In this document: positions 47,240 through 55,820 of the stretch, piece after piece | How the letters are laid out: each line of letters begins with the position of its first letter | Position numbering within the stretch: position 1 is the first letter of the stretch | Assembly (NCBI RefSeq): GCF_018457165.1 | Contig: NZ_JAFMNX010000004.1 | Location: 235,427 to 299,426 of the forward strand | DNA: 64,000 nt | Direction: 5' to 3' | DNA from: Tianweitania aestuarii | Lineage (GTDB): Bacteria; Pseudomonadota; Alphaproteobacteria; Rhizobiales; Rhizobiaceae | Made by a program: the position numbers and the translations under genes | The notes under the pieces: model-generated | Databases searched by the model: none | Told to the model about the DNA's origin: nothing | Seen by the model: only the letters and a program-made list of their open reading frames with translations

Positions 47240-48078
47240 ACCCGCGCTCGATCCACCATCCCGGCACACCGGAACAGCCGCGCGTGCTGGCGCAGAAATG
47301 CAGCGTTCGTACGCTAACCATGCGGTTTTCAGCCGGTATGCCGGTTCTGGACGCCGTCACAAAGGCGCTTGCGGCCGAAGGTGTGGACAGCGCCGTCATC
47401 GAAATCGAAGGCGGCAGCTTTGCGCCGCTGGTTTATGTCATTCCCGCACCAAGCCCGGACGACAGTCATGCCGCCTGGTATAGCGACACTCGTCAGCCGG
47501 AAGAAACCGCGCTGAACGAGCGGTTGGTGATGTCCTTTGGTCGCCGCCAAGGTGCCCCGTTCATCCACTGCCACGGCATCTGGATCCACGCCGATGGCTT
47601 GCGCGGGGCGGGTCATCTCATTCCGCACGAAGCCATGTTCGCAGAAGATGTGGAGGCGACAGTCTATTCGCTGTCAGGGGCGATCTTCGAGCAGCAGCAG
47701 GATGGGGAAACGAACTTCGCCCTCCTGACTCCGGTCGCGAATGGCACGCCGGAAGCCGATGGAGCGAAGGGTGTTCTGCTGCGGATCAAGCCAAACACGG
47801 ACATCCATGCGGCGGTGGAAGATGCAGCGCGGTCAGCGGGTCTGAGGAACGGAACGGTTCACGGCATCGGTAGTCTCGTCGGCTGCGACTTTTCCGATGG
47901 CACGCATATGGCGTCTTATGCGTCGGAGCTCTTCATTCGCGAAGGTAGCATTGCCAACGGTCGGGCATCGCTCGACATCGTGATCGTCGATGTCGATGCC
48001 GCGATCTTCGAAGGCGAGATCAACAGCGGAACCAACCCGGTTTGCGTGACCTGTGAGTTGTTGATCGTGGGGCAGTGA
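47236..48078 (+). CDS. Protein with two PPC (DUF296) domains
   Basis: A protein of 280 residues. The first PPC-like half carries FIHCHGIWIHADGLRGAGHL; the second carries NGTVHGIGSLVGCDFSDG and ends VCVTCELLIVG. PPC domains occur alone in small bacterial proteins and on plant AT-hook proteins; their bacterial role is poorly known. The HCHG motif could bind a metal. It is coupled to the SDR gene and is the last gene of the operon. No function can be assigned. Confidence 0.7.
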   Translation: MNPRSIHHPGTPEQPRVLAQKCSVRTLTMRFSAGMPVLDAVTKALAAEGVDSAVIEIEGGSFAPLVYVIPAPSPDDSHAAWYSDTRQPEETALNERLVMSFGRRQGAPFIHCHGIWIHADGLRGAGHLIPHEAMFAEDVEATVYSLSGAIFEQQQDGETNFALLTPVANGTPEADGAKGVLLRIKPNTDIHAAVEDAARSAGLRNGTVHGIGSLVGCDFSDGTHMASYASELFIREGSIANGRASLDIVIVDVDAAIFEGEINSGTNPVCVTCELLIVGQ

Positions 48079-48108
48079 ATGCCGGAAGGATTGTCCATCC
48101 GGCATTCA
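48076..48108. terminator. Convergent hairpin, probable bidirectional terminator
   Basis: Arms 48076-48086 and 48098-48108 (TGAATGCCGGA with TCCGGCATTCA) form a perfect 11-bp stem with an 11-base loop. The left arm begins with the stop codon of the PPC gene. It lies between convergent genes. U-runs are weak on both sides, so it may need Rho or act as a 3'-end protector. Confidence 0.6.
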
Positions 48109-48118
48109 TCATTGCTTG

Positions 48119-49558
48119 TCAGGCTGTCAGCTGCGTAACGAACTTCGTGACGAGATAAGCCTCGATGGCTTCTGAGCCGCCTTCGGTGCCGTAGCCCGAG
48201 TCGCGCACGCCACCGAAGGGAACCTCCGGCAAAGCCAGTCCCAGATGGTTGATCGTGGTCATGCCGGCATCGATCCGCAGGCCGAGTGCCTGGGTTGTTT
48301 CTGCCGAACGCGTAAAGGCATACGATGCCAGACCGAAGGGGAGACGGTTGGCTTCGTCGATGGCTTCATCCAGCGTGGAGAAACGGTTCACGATGGCTAC
48401 GGGACCGAACGGCTCTTCGTTCATGATACGAGCCGATTTCGGCGCGTTGGTGATGACTGTCGGCTCGAAGAAGTTGCCCTTGTTTCCGATGCGGCGACCG
48501 CCGGTCTTCACTTCCGCGCCTTGCTGCACGGCGTCGGCAATAAGCTCTTCGAGTGCCGGGATGCGACGATCATTGGCAAGCGGCCCCATCTGGCTGTCCG
48601 CTTCCATGCCGCTGCCGACGCGGATCGACTTGGCATAATCGACAAGGCCATCCAGGAACTGATCGTAGGCGTTGTCTTGCACGAGGAAACGGGTCGGCGA
48701 CACGCAGACCTGCCCGGCATTGCGGAACTTGGAGCCGCCCAAGACCTTCGCGGCCTGGGCAATATCGGCGTCGTCGAAAACGATGGCTGGGGCATGGCCG
48801 CCGAGCTCCATCGTCGCGCGCTTCATGTGCTGGCCGGCCAAAGCCGCGAGATGCTTGCCGATCGGGGTTGAGCCGGTGAAGGAGATTTTGCGGATAACCG
48901 GATGCGGAATGAGATATTCCGAGATTTCGGCAGGAACACCGTAAACAAGGTTCACCACACCTGCGGGAATGCCGGCATCCACGAAGGCCTTGATGAGGGC
49001 GGCAGGCGAAGCGGGTGTTTCTTCCGGCGCCTTCACGATGATGGAGCAACCGGCGGCAACCGCTGCCGAAAGCTTGCGCACGACCTGGTTGATAGGAAAA
49101 TTCCACGGCGTGAAGGCGGCTGCTGGACCGACCGGCAATTTGATCGCCATCTGCGTGACGCCGGCGGTACGGGCCGGAATGATCTGGCCGTAAGTACGGC
49201 GCGCTTCTTCGGCGAACCAGTCGATCACGTCGGCGGCAGCCATGACTTCGCCCTTGGATTCGGCCAGCGGCTTGCCTTGTTCCATGGTCAGGATAGGCGC
49301 AATCTCGCCGGCACGCTCGCGCAGCAGTTCCGCCGCCTTGCGCATCAGCTTGGAACGATCAAAAGCGCCGACTTCGCGCCAGATCTCAAACCCCTTCTGC
49401 ACCGAAGCAAGCGCTTCATCGAGATCTGCGCGGCTGGCATGCGCAACAGTGCCGATCACTTCACCATTGGAAGGATCAACGACGTCGATCGTGCGACCTT
49501 CGCTGCCGTCGCGCCAAACGCCGTCGATGAGGAGCTGGGTATTGGGATAGGCTGTCAT
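48119..49558 (-). CDS. Succinate-semialdehyde-dehydrogenase-like aldehyde dehydrogenase
   Basis: A protein of 479 residues, full-length NAD(P)-dependent aldehyde dehydrogenase of the GabD/SSADH branch. Substrate-site [10 protein letters not shown], catalytic Glu in MELGGHAP and Cys in [12 protein letters not shown] are visible. The ATG at 49558 has AAGGACAAG upstream; longer readings start without support. It converges on the TRAP/acyl-CoA operon and is monocistronic. The aldehyde is not known. Confidence 0.87.
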   Translation of the reverse strand: MTAYPNTQLLIDGVWRDGSEGRTIDVVDPSNGEVIGTVAHASRADLDEALASVQKGFEIWREVGAFDRSKLMRKAAELLRERAGEIAPILTMEQGKPLAESKGEVMAAADVIDWFAEEARRTYGQIIPARTAGVTQMAIKLPVGPAAAFTPWNFPINQVVRKLSAAVAAGCSIIVKAPEETPASPAALIKAFVDAGIPAGVVNLVYGVPAEISEYLIPHPVIRKISFTGSTPIGKHLAALAGQHMKRATMELGGHAPAIVFDDADIAQAAKVLGGSKFRNAGQVCVSPTRFLVQDNAYDQFLDGLVDYAKSIRVGSGMEADSQMGPLANDRRIPALEELIADAVQQGAEVKTGGRRIGNKGNFFEPTVITNAPKSARIMNEEPFGPVAIVNRFSTLDEAIDEANRLPFGLASYAFTRSAETTQALGLRIDAGMTTINHLGLALPEVPFGGVRDSGYGTEGGSEAIEAYLVTKFVTQLTA

Positions 49559-49978
49559 GGTCTTGTCCTTCACGATGTGTGTTGGCCGATGATCGACCGC
49601 GTCTTGCTGTTGCGTCGGCTTCAAGGGGATGCACCCTTTGAACCTCGCGACTTACTGTGCACTCCTTTCTATGAAGCCTTCTCGCCTAGCCATCAACTCT
49701 TCGAACCGCTTTGGCTTGAAGCTCTGGATCACTAAGCCGCTTTCTCGATGGTCCAGACCGCGGCCCCGACGCAGAGGGCAAGCTTACGGAAGGTCTCAGC
49801 GATGAATGTAGCATCGTGGATTCGTGTCTGATACGAAAAAGCTGCTGACGAATGTCCAAACCATGTGGTGGTAAGCGCAAGACGATGCTAAGCATAAAGG
49901 TTCTAAATAAAAGTATGCAATGCAAGTCAGGATAATGATCTGCAAGAGCTCGCAAGTCAAAGGGGCAATTGGCGAAGC
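49559..49978. other. Intergenic region between divergent genes, no gene seen
   Basis: These 420 bp separate the aldehyde dehydrogenase gene from the XRE-cupin gene. I see no convincing coding sequence, RNA or strong repeat. The last 100 bp (about 49880-49945) are A/T-rich and probably hold the promoter of the XRE gene. Confidence 0.5.
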
Positions 49979-50593
49979 ATGAATGTAGACCTCGATAGTC
50001 TTCAGCTTGCGCCTGCCGCCTTCGCACCCCCGCCCGCAAAGATCAATGTCGGTGCGCGTTTGCAGGCGCTACGCAAGGAACGTGGCTGGACTCTGCAGCA
50101 GGCGAGCAAGCATTCGGGTGTTTCCACCTCGGCTTTTTCTAAGATCGAACGTGGCGAGTTGTCGCCAACCATTTCGACGATTCAGCGCATCGCGAACGGG
50201 TTCGGCATGGATGTTTTGACCATGCTGAGCGATCCGACCGACGCGCCTAGCCTGCTCGGCCGCCGCAGTGTGACACGCGCAGGCATGGGACAACCGCATC
50301 TTTCAGGAAGCTGCGAAAACAAACTGCTCTGCTCGGATCTGAAGAACAAGCGTATCACGCCGATTCTCACCAAGGTCGTTGCGCGGTCGCCAGACGAGTA
50401 CAAGGTTTGGCCGAAATCAGACGCAGAGATTTATATCTGGGTTCTGAAAGGAACGGTCGTCGTCCACAGCAAGCTGTATGAGCCATTGGAACTCAATGAA
50501 GGCGATTCGATGTATTATGATGCCAACACGGAACATGTCTGGACCTCGAAAGGCCCGGAAGATGCACAAGTGCTCTGGGTTCTGACTGCCTGA
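49979..50593 (+). CDS. XRE-family regulator with C-terminal cupin domain
   Basis: A protein of 204 residues. The helix-turn-helix of the XRE type is at about residues 28-60 (WTLQQASKHSGVSTSAFSKI), followed by a cupin barrel with IYIWVLKGTVVVHS and LNEGDSMYYDA. Such HTH-cupin proteins sense small molecules of nearby pathways. It lies 11 bp before an FMN hydroxyacid dehydrogenase gene and probably controls it. The likely RBS AGGGG is a little distant. Confidence 0.88.
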   Translation: MNVDLDSLQLAPAAFAPPPAKINVGARLQALRKERGWTLQQASKHSGVSTSAFSKIERGELSPTISTIQRIANGFGMDVLTMLSDPTDAPSLLGRRSVTRAGMGQPHLSGSCENKLLCSDLKNKRITPILTKVVARSPDEYKVWPKSDAEIYIWVLKGTVVVHSKLYEPLELNEGDSMYYDANTEHVWTSKGPEDAQVLWVLTA

Positions 50594-50604
50594 TCCTGGA
50601 TAAA

Positions 50605-51747
50605 ATGCAACCGCAGAACTTCTACGATTTTCGCGCTTTGGCGCAGCGCAGGCTGCCGAAGGGGCTTTTCGAATATATCGATCGCGGCACCGAGAATGAG
50701 GTCGCCCTTCGCGCCTTACGTGACAGTCTGGACGCTATCCAGATCGTACCGCAGGCGCTGACGGGCCATGGAGCGCGAGATTTCACGACTAACATTATGG
50801 GCAAGGAGCTTGCTCTGCCACTGATCGTTGCGCCCACGGCGTTGGCGGGTCTCGTGTCCCACAATGGTGAAGTCAAACTGGGGCGGGCGGCGATGAAAGC
50901 CGGCATCCCCGTTTGTGTTTCGACCCAGTCGATCACCGCCGTAGAAGACATCCGAGCTGGCGCTTCAGATGCCGACATCTGGTTCCAGCTTTACATGTGG
51001 CGCGATCGCAAACTGACACGCGAATTGCTTGATCGTGTTTGGGCGAGTGGTGTCACCACGCTGGTTCTCACAGCCGATACCCCGGTCGGTCCCAATCGAG
51101 AATACAACACGCGCAACGGCTTTGCGATGCCAATGACGCCGACGTTCCGGGCGGGGCTCGACATAGCGCTGCATCCGGGCTGGTTGTTTGGGGTCATTCT
51201 GGCCTATCTGCGGACCACCGGCATGCCGACCTACGGCCACTATCCCAAGGAACATCAGGTCGCGATCACGGGTGCACCGAGCAGCGAAGCCGTTGCGCTA
51301 GAGGAGCGTTTGAACTGGGACGATTTCGTTGCTCTGCGCCAGCAATGGCGCGGTGAGCTTGTCATAAAGGGCCTGCTTTCCGTCGCCGATGCTCTTCTGG
51401 CCCAAAAATTGGGTGCCGACGCGATCGTTGTCTCCACGCATGGAGGCCGCAACCTTGATTCAGCGCCGACAACTGCGCGTGTGCTTCCCGACATAGCGGA
51501 TGCGGTCGGGGAGAAGCTGACAGTGCTTGCCGACAGTGGCGTTCAACGCGGCAGCGATGTGCTGAAATATGTCGGGCTCGGTGCAAAAGCCGTGATGGCA
51601 GGTCGGTTGCCACTTTGGGGCCTGGCCACGGGTGGTGAGACTGGCGCTGATGCAATCTTCGCCATGATCAAGCGCGAGATGGATGTGACCATGGCAATGC
51701 TGGGCCTTGAAAAGCCAAGCGAGATCGCGCCGCACATCATCCGCTAG
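50605..51747 (+). CDS. FMN-dependent L-lactate/alpha-hydroxyacid dehydrogenase
   Basis: A protein of 380 residues of the LldD/glycolate oxidase family. All catalytic features are in place: Tyr in WFQLYMWRD, the base His in VSTHGGRNLD, Arg and Gly in LADSGVQRGSD. It oxidises an L-2-hydroxyacid to the 2-keto acid and passes electrons to quinone or oxygen. The start ATG has only a weak RBS, so it may depend on read-through from the XRE gene 11 bp upstream. Compare the second family member at 30196, which lacks the His. Confidence 0.9.
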   Translation: MQPQNFYDFRALAQRRLPKGLFEYIDRGTENEVALRALRDSLDAIQIVPQALTGHGARDFTTNIMGKELALPLIVAPTALAGLVSHNGEVKLGRAAMKAGIPVCVSTQSITAVEDIRAGASDADIWFQLYMWRDRKLTRELLDRVWASGVTTLVLTADTPVGPNREYNTRNGFAMPMTPTFRAGLDIALHPGWLFGVILAYLRTTGMPTYGHYPKEHQVAITGAPSSEAVALEERLNWDDFVALRQQWRGELVIKGLLSVADALLAQKLGADAIVVSTHGGRNLDSAPTTARVLPDIADAVGEKLTVLADSGVQRGSDVLKYVGLGAKAVMAGRLPLWGLATGGETGADAIFAMIKREMDVTMAMLGLEKPSEIAPHIIR

Positions 51748-51841
51748 ATCAAGCCGCCCTTCGGCGTCTTCTACACAGTTAAAGCAAGATAGAGAGCCCG
51801 TTTGTGGGTCCAGCAACGGCCACAAAATGGTTCGGCTCGAT

Positions 51842-52630
51842 TTAGTCGTTGTTGCGGGTGTGGAAGTGGCTGAGGAAGGCGCGCGTCGCTTCTTCTTTCG
51901 GAGTGTCGATGACATCGCGCGCGGGACCTTCTTCGACAATCACGCCGTCGCGCAAGAAAATTACTTTGTCGGCGACTTCGCGGGCGAACGCCATTTCATG
52001 CGTGACGATGATCATCGTCATGCCTTCGGACGCCAGATCGCGCATCACGCCGAGCACTTCGGCCACAAGCTCGGGATCGAGCGCCGACGTGGCCTCGTCG
52101 AACAACATGACTTCCGGTTCCATGGCAAGCGCGCGGGCAATCGCCACGCGTTGCTTTTGGCCGCCTGACAAGCGATCGGGATAGGAATCCGCCTTGTCGT
52201 CCAAGCCCACTTTGCCAAGGAGGGTGCGGGCAAGCTGCTCTGCCTTTGCCTTGGGCGTGCGCTTCACAACGAGCGGCCCTTCCATGACATTCTGGAGAAC
52301 AGTCTTGTGCGGGAAGAGGTTGAAATGCTGGAACACCATGCCGGTGTTGGAGCGGAAGTGCGCCTGAGCCTTGGCCTTCGGCATCTTCGAACCGTCATCG
52401 AACACGAATGTATCGTGACCGATGCGGATGCGGCCGCCGTTTGGGATTACCAGGAGGTTCATGCAACGCAGCAGCGTCGACTTGCCGGAGCCAGACGGAC
52501 CGATCAGGGCGACGACCGAGCCGGCATCGACCTTTACATTGATGTCACGCAGAACGACGTTGGAGCCGAACTGCTTCTTGAGGTTTGTGATCTCGATCTT
52601 GGTATTGTCAGGCGTTATTGTGCCGGTCAT
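51842..52630 (-). CDS. Polar amino-acid ABC transporter ATPase
   Basis: A protein of 262 residues, single ABC domain of the GlnQ/HisP type. Walker [10 protein letters not shown] is at about residue 43, signature [15 protein letters not shown] and Walker [15 protein letters not shown] follow. It drives the permease encoded just upstream; the two genes are separated by one base. The name of the amino acid cannot be read from the ATPase. Confidence 0.92.
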   Translation of the reverse strand: MTGTITPDNTKIEITNLKKQFGSNVVLRDINVKVDAGSVVALIGPSGSGKSTLLRCMNLLVIPNGGRIRIGHDTFVFDDGSKMPKAKAQAHFRSNTGMVFQHFNLFPHKTVLQNVMEGPLVVKRTPKAKAEQLARTLLGKVGLDDKADSYPDRLSGGQKQRVAIARALAMEPEVMLFDEATSALDPELVAEVLGVMRDLASEGMTMIIVTHEMAFAREVADKVIFLRDGVIVEEGPARDVIDTPKEEATRAFLSHFHTRNND

Positions 52631-52631
52631 G

Positions 52632-53294
52632 TCAATGGCTCCGCTGCAGCGTCTTTTCGCTGCGCTTGACGATGGCCGTCAGTGGAACGAGGACCACGAA
52701 GTAGATCACGGCAATCACGGTGTAGACTTCAAGAGGACGGAACGTGTCCATGGTGATGACCTGACCCTGGTAAAGAAGGTCGGGCACGGCCAGAACCGAC
52801 ACCAGCGAGGTGTTCTTGAACTGGATGATCGACTGGTTCATTAAGGGCGGGATCATCTGCTTGATAGCCTGAGGCAGAACGATGCGCTTCATGACTTTGG
52901 CCGGCGTCATGCCGAGCGCCAGGCCCGCCTCGCTCTGACCGGGATCAACGGCGATGACGCCGCCCCGGATGACCTCGGCATAAAAAGAGCCGCCATAAAG
53001 CGACAGGGTCATGACCGCCGCCGTCATGGCGCTGAGTTCGACGCCGGTCAGTACCGGTAGTGCATAATAGAACCAGAGAAGCTGCACGAGCAGCGGTGTA
53101 CAACGAAAGATCTCGATATAGGCCCAGGATATCCAGCGAAGAACTGGGTTGCGCGACAGTTGCATCAAGCCCGCAAACAAGCCCAGCAAGAGGCCTAGTA
53201 CGATTACGGCTGCCGTAATGGCGATCGTCATCAACGTGCCGTTCAAGAAGAGCCAGCGATAGCCCCAGAGTATATCGAAGTCCCAGTTATACAT
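52632..53294 (-). CDS. Polar amino-acid ABC transporter permease
   Basis: A protein of 220 residues, about five membrane segments, HisM/GlnP family. The inner-membrane coupling motif [20 protein letters not shown] is clear. The ATG at 53294 has AAGGGCC upstream; longer N-terminal readings are not hydrophobic and are rejected. Only one permease gene is present, so the channel is probably a homodimer. Confidence 0.9.
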   Translation of the reverse strand: MYNWDFDILWGYRWLFLNGTLMTIAITAAVIVLGLLLGLFAGLMQLSRNPVLRWISWAYIEIFRCTPLLVQLLWFYYALPVLTGVELSAMTAAVMTLSLYGGSFYAEVIRGGVIAVDPGQSEAGLALGMTPAKVMKRIVLPQAIKQMIPPLMNQSIIQFKNTSLVSVLAVPDLLYQGQVITMDTFRPLEVYTVIAVIYFVVLVPLTAIVKRSEKTLQRSH

Positions 53295-53412
53295 CTTGGC
53301 CCTTTTTGCAGCGACAACTGCTGGGGTCCAGCGGTTGAGGTGGCAGCCTGTTCTTTGGTGAAGCCCTGAAGGATCTCGTCGGCTAAACACTGACGGAAGA
53401 GATCAGGAGAAA

Positions 53413-53438
53413 GGGCGCCGACCCGAGAACCGGCGCCC
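53413..53438 (-). promoter_or_regulatory. Hairpin after the amino-acid binding-protein gene
   Basis: Arms 53413-53420 and 53431-53438 (GGGCGCCG with CGGCGCCC) form a perfect 8-bp stem with a 10-base loop, 15 bp after the binding-protein stop and 120 bp before the permease. It again separates a binding-protein gene from its membrane components. Confidence 0.6.
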
Positions 53439-53453
53439 GAGCATCCGCTTCGA

Positions 53454-54296
53454 TTAGAAGCTGACGCCTTCCGGGATGTCGGACTCCGTCACATCCACAG
53501 CCGCGAGGCTGTCGAGAACGGCGCTGCGGATAAGGCCAAGGCCCTGCGAATAAACGATCCAGGTGTTCAGGAAGTTCTTGAGGGTCGTGTCTGATTGCCG
53601 ACGCAGCGCAGCATTGGAGGTCGAGCCGAAGATCGGGGTTGGAACAACCAGCTTGCCGAGCGAAGGATCGCGCTTCACGGCACGAACGCCGCCCATCCAG
53701 AAAATGCTCTGCGCCTGAACGCGGCGGCTCTTGAGGGCAAGCGTTGCCTCGTCGAGTGTACGGAACCGGATGATCTCTGCGTTGGGAGCCAAACGGGAAG
53801 CGACCTGGTCATGGGCCGAGCCGTTGTCGACGGCGATCTTCACTTCCGGCTTGTTCAGGTCTTCCCACGTGGTGGGCGCAAAATCAGGCGCGCAGATCAT
53901 CAGCAGGGCGCTGTTGTAGATCGGAACGGTAAAGTCCACAGCGAGCGCACGCTTTGGCGTAGGATTCATGCCGAACATGATGTCGATCTTGTCGGTCTGA
54001 ACGTCGAGGATGCCATTGCCCCAGGTGGTTTCAACGATCTCGAGTTCGACTTCCATGTCGGAGGCAAGGGCTCTTGCGATCGTCACGAAGTGACCACCCC
54101 ATTCACCCGATGCCGGATCCTTCATCGTCCAGGGCGCGCCGGTGGCAACGCCGCCGATGCGCAGTTTCTTGGAGCTCATGATGCGCTCCCAGCTGGAGCC
54201 TTCCTGCGCCGAAGCGACGGTCGCAGTGGCGCTCAGAGCAGCTGCGCCAGCCAAGCCGCCAGCCATCAATCCTGCAAAATCTCTACGAGAAACCAT
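53454..54296 (-). CDS. Amino-acid ABC transporter binding protein (SBP_bac_3)
   Basis: A protein of 280 residues with a signal peptide of about 30 residues (SRRDFAGLMAGGLAG at the start; twin-arginine-like). The mature KLRIGGVATGAPWTMKD and VDFTVPIYNSALLM are typical of family 3 proteins. The usual Arg that holds the amino-acid carboxylate (in a TxxR motif) is not obvious, so the ligand may not be a plain alpha-amino acid. A hairpin follows it. Confidence 0.88.
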   Translation of the reverse strand: MVSRRDFAGLMAGGLAGAAALSATATVASAQEGSSWERIMSSKKLRIGGVATGAPWTMKDPASGEWGGHFVTIARALASDMEVELEIVETTWGNGILDVQTDKIDIMFGMNPTPKRALAVDFTVPIYNSALLMICAPDFAPTTWEDLNKPEVKIAVDNGSAHDQVASRLAPNAEIIRFRTLDEATLALKSRRVQAQSIFWMGGVRAVKRDPSLGKLVVPTPIFGSTSNAALRRQSDTTLKNFLNTWIVYSQGLGLIRSAVLDSLAAVDVTESDIPEGVSF

Positions 54297-54358
54297 TGTC
54301 TTCCCCTTTTTGTTGATCGCCTCCCGTTGATGAAGGCGGGCTTGCCAGAATGGCGAGT

Positions 54359-55807
54359 TCAGTTGTCAATGGCCGGAGCTCTATCCGCGGGTGGGACAAG
54401 CACGCCGGGATTCATCCGGTTGTCGGGATCAAACAGCGTCTTGACCTGCTGCATCAGGCCGTAGCGCACGGGCTCGCACAGCCTAGCCAGTTCCTGCGTC
54501 AGCTTGCGGCCGACACCATGCTCGGCGCTGAACGTGCCGCGAAATTGTGCGCCGACATCGTGGATCGTTGCTTCTACTTCAAGCGCATAAGTTTCCTTGT
54601 TTGGAAGCGAAGCCCAGAACTCATGGCTGAACATCAGGATGTAATGAACGTTGCCGTCGCCGAGATGGCAGACGACTTCGGTGAAGGCATGCGGATATTT
54701 GGTTGCCGCAACTTCATCGGCCGCCGCAATGAAAGCCGGTACGTCGGAGGTTCGCACGGCCACGTCATGAACGACGCCGACGCCTTCCTTCTTGTTGGCT
54801 TCTGACACCGAGTGGCGGACGTGCCAGATGTCCTTGGCCTGTTGTTCCGAGTTGGCGACCACAGCGTCGAGAATGCCGCCATGCTCAAGCCCGCTTTCCA
54901 GTAACGTCTCAAGGATGCCGTTGAGGTCAGTCGAGCTGTCGACGCTGGAAAGCTCGATCATGAGCGACCACGCCGGAATGCCGTTCTCGAACGGAATACG
55001 GATGCGTTCGCAATACTTTGCGACAAGATCGAACTGCGAGGCGGAAACCAGCTCGAAGGCCTCGATGTAAGGCCCTGCGCGATCCTGAAACGCTGCCAGC
55101 AGGTCAACCGCGGCCTGTGGCGACGCAACGGACACCCAGGCATGTGCGCGGTTCGGCATTTCAGGATGCAGATGCAGCACGGCACCGGTGATGATGCCGA
55201 GCGTACCTTCTGCGCCGATAAAAAGGTGGCGCAGAAGATAACCGGTGTTGTCTTTGGCGAGCGCTGCCAGATCGCGCAGCACGGTGCCATTGGCCAAAAC
55301 CACTTCAAGGCCCGCAACAAGATCTCGGGTCGGACCGTATTTTACGACGCCCGTTCCGCCGGCATTGGTGGAAATCAGGCCGCCAATTTGAGCGCTGCCT
55401 TCGCTGCCGAGATAAAGCGGGAATTGGCGACGGATGTCGCCGGCTGCCGTGTGGATATTAGCGAGCACAACGCCAGCATCCACCGTCATGAGGTTGGCTG
55501 AACGGTCAATTTCGCGGATGCGATTCATGCGTTGCAGCGCCAGCACGATGCCGAGCTTGGATGGTCTGTCTGTTTCCGGCACGGCGCCATAACACAGGCC
55601 GGTGTTGCCGCCGGATGGAAAGATCGGCTGCCTTTCGGCCGCCGCCAGCTTCACCACTGCGGCAACCTCTTCGGTAGAAGCCGGAAGAACGACGCACAAG
55701 GCGTCGCCTGTTCTGCGGTTGCGCCAGTCGGTCAAGAAAGGCGCCATCTCGCCACGATCGACGATCAGGCCCTTTTCACCAACAATTTCGCGCAGTTTCT
55801 CGAGCAA
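54359..55807 (-). CDS. FAD-linked 2-hydroxyacid dehydrogenase (GlcD/D-2-hydroxyglutarate type)
   Basis: A protein of 482 residues with an N-terminal FAD_binding_4 domain (IFPSGGNTGLCYGA; GGLISTNAGGTGVVKYG) and a C-terminal FAD-oxidase domain with VVCHLGDGNVHY and GTFSAEHGVGRKL. It oxidises a D-2-hydroxyacid. The start is probably TTG at 55807, 13 bp after the DapA-family stop; a later ATG would lose the N-terminal helix. It lies between the lyase and the transporter genes. Confidence 0.87.
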   Translation of the reverse strand: MLEKLREIVGEKGLIVDRGEMAPFLTDWRNRRTGDALCVVLPASTEEVAAVVKLAAAERQPIFPSGGNTGLCYGAVPETDRPSKLGIVLALQRMNRIREIDRSANLMTVDAGVVLANIHTAAGDIRRQFPLYLGSEGSAQIGGLISTNAGGTGVVKYGPTRDLVAGLEVVLANGTVLRDLAALAKDNTGYLLRHLFIGAEGTLGIITGAVLHLHPEMPNRAHAWVSVASPQAAVDLLAAFQDRAGPYIEAFELVSASQFDLVAKYCERIRIPFENGIPAWSLMIELSSVDSSTDLNGILETLLESGLEHGGILDAVVANSEQQAKDIWHVRHSVSEANKKEGVGVVHDVAVRTSDVPAFIAAADEVAATKYPHAFTEVVCHLGDGNVHYILMFSHEFWASLPNKETYALEVEATIHDVGAQFRGTFSAEHGVGRKLTQELARLCEPVRYGLMQQVKTLFDPDNRMNPGVLVPPADRAPAIDN

Positions 55808-55820
55808 GGGCGTATCCGGT

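Noticed and set aside
49559..49735. Continuation of a plus-strand open frame past the aldehyde dehydrogenase start
   Set aside because: The frame comes from the antisense of that gene; the extra residues show no motif and no start site.
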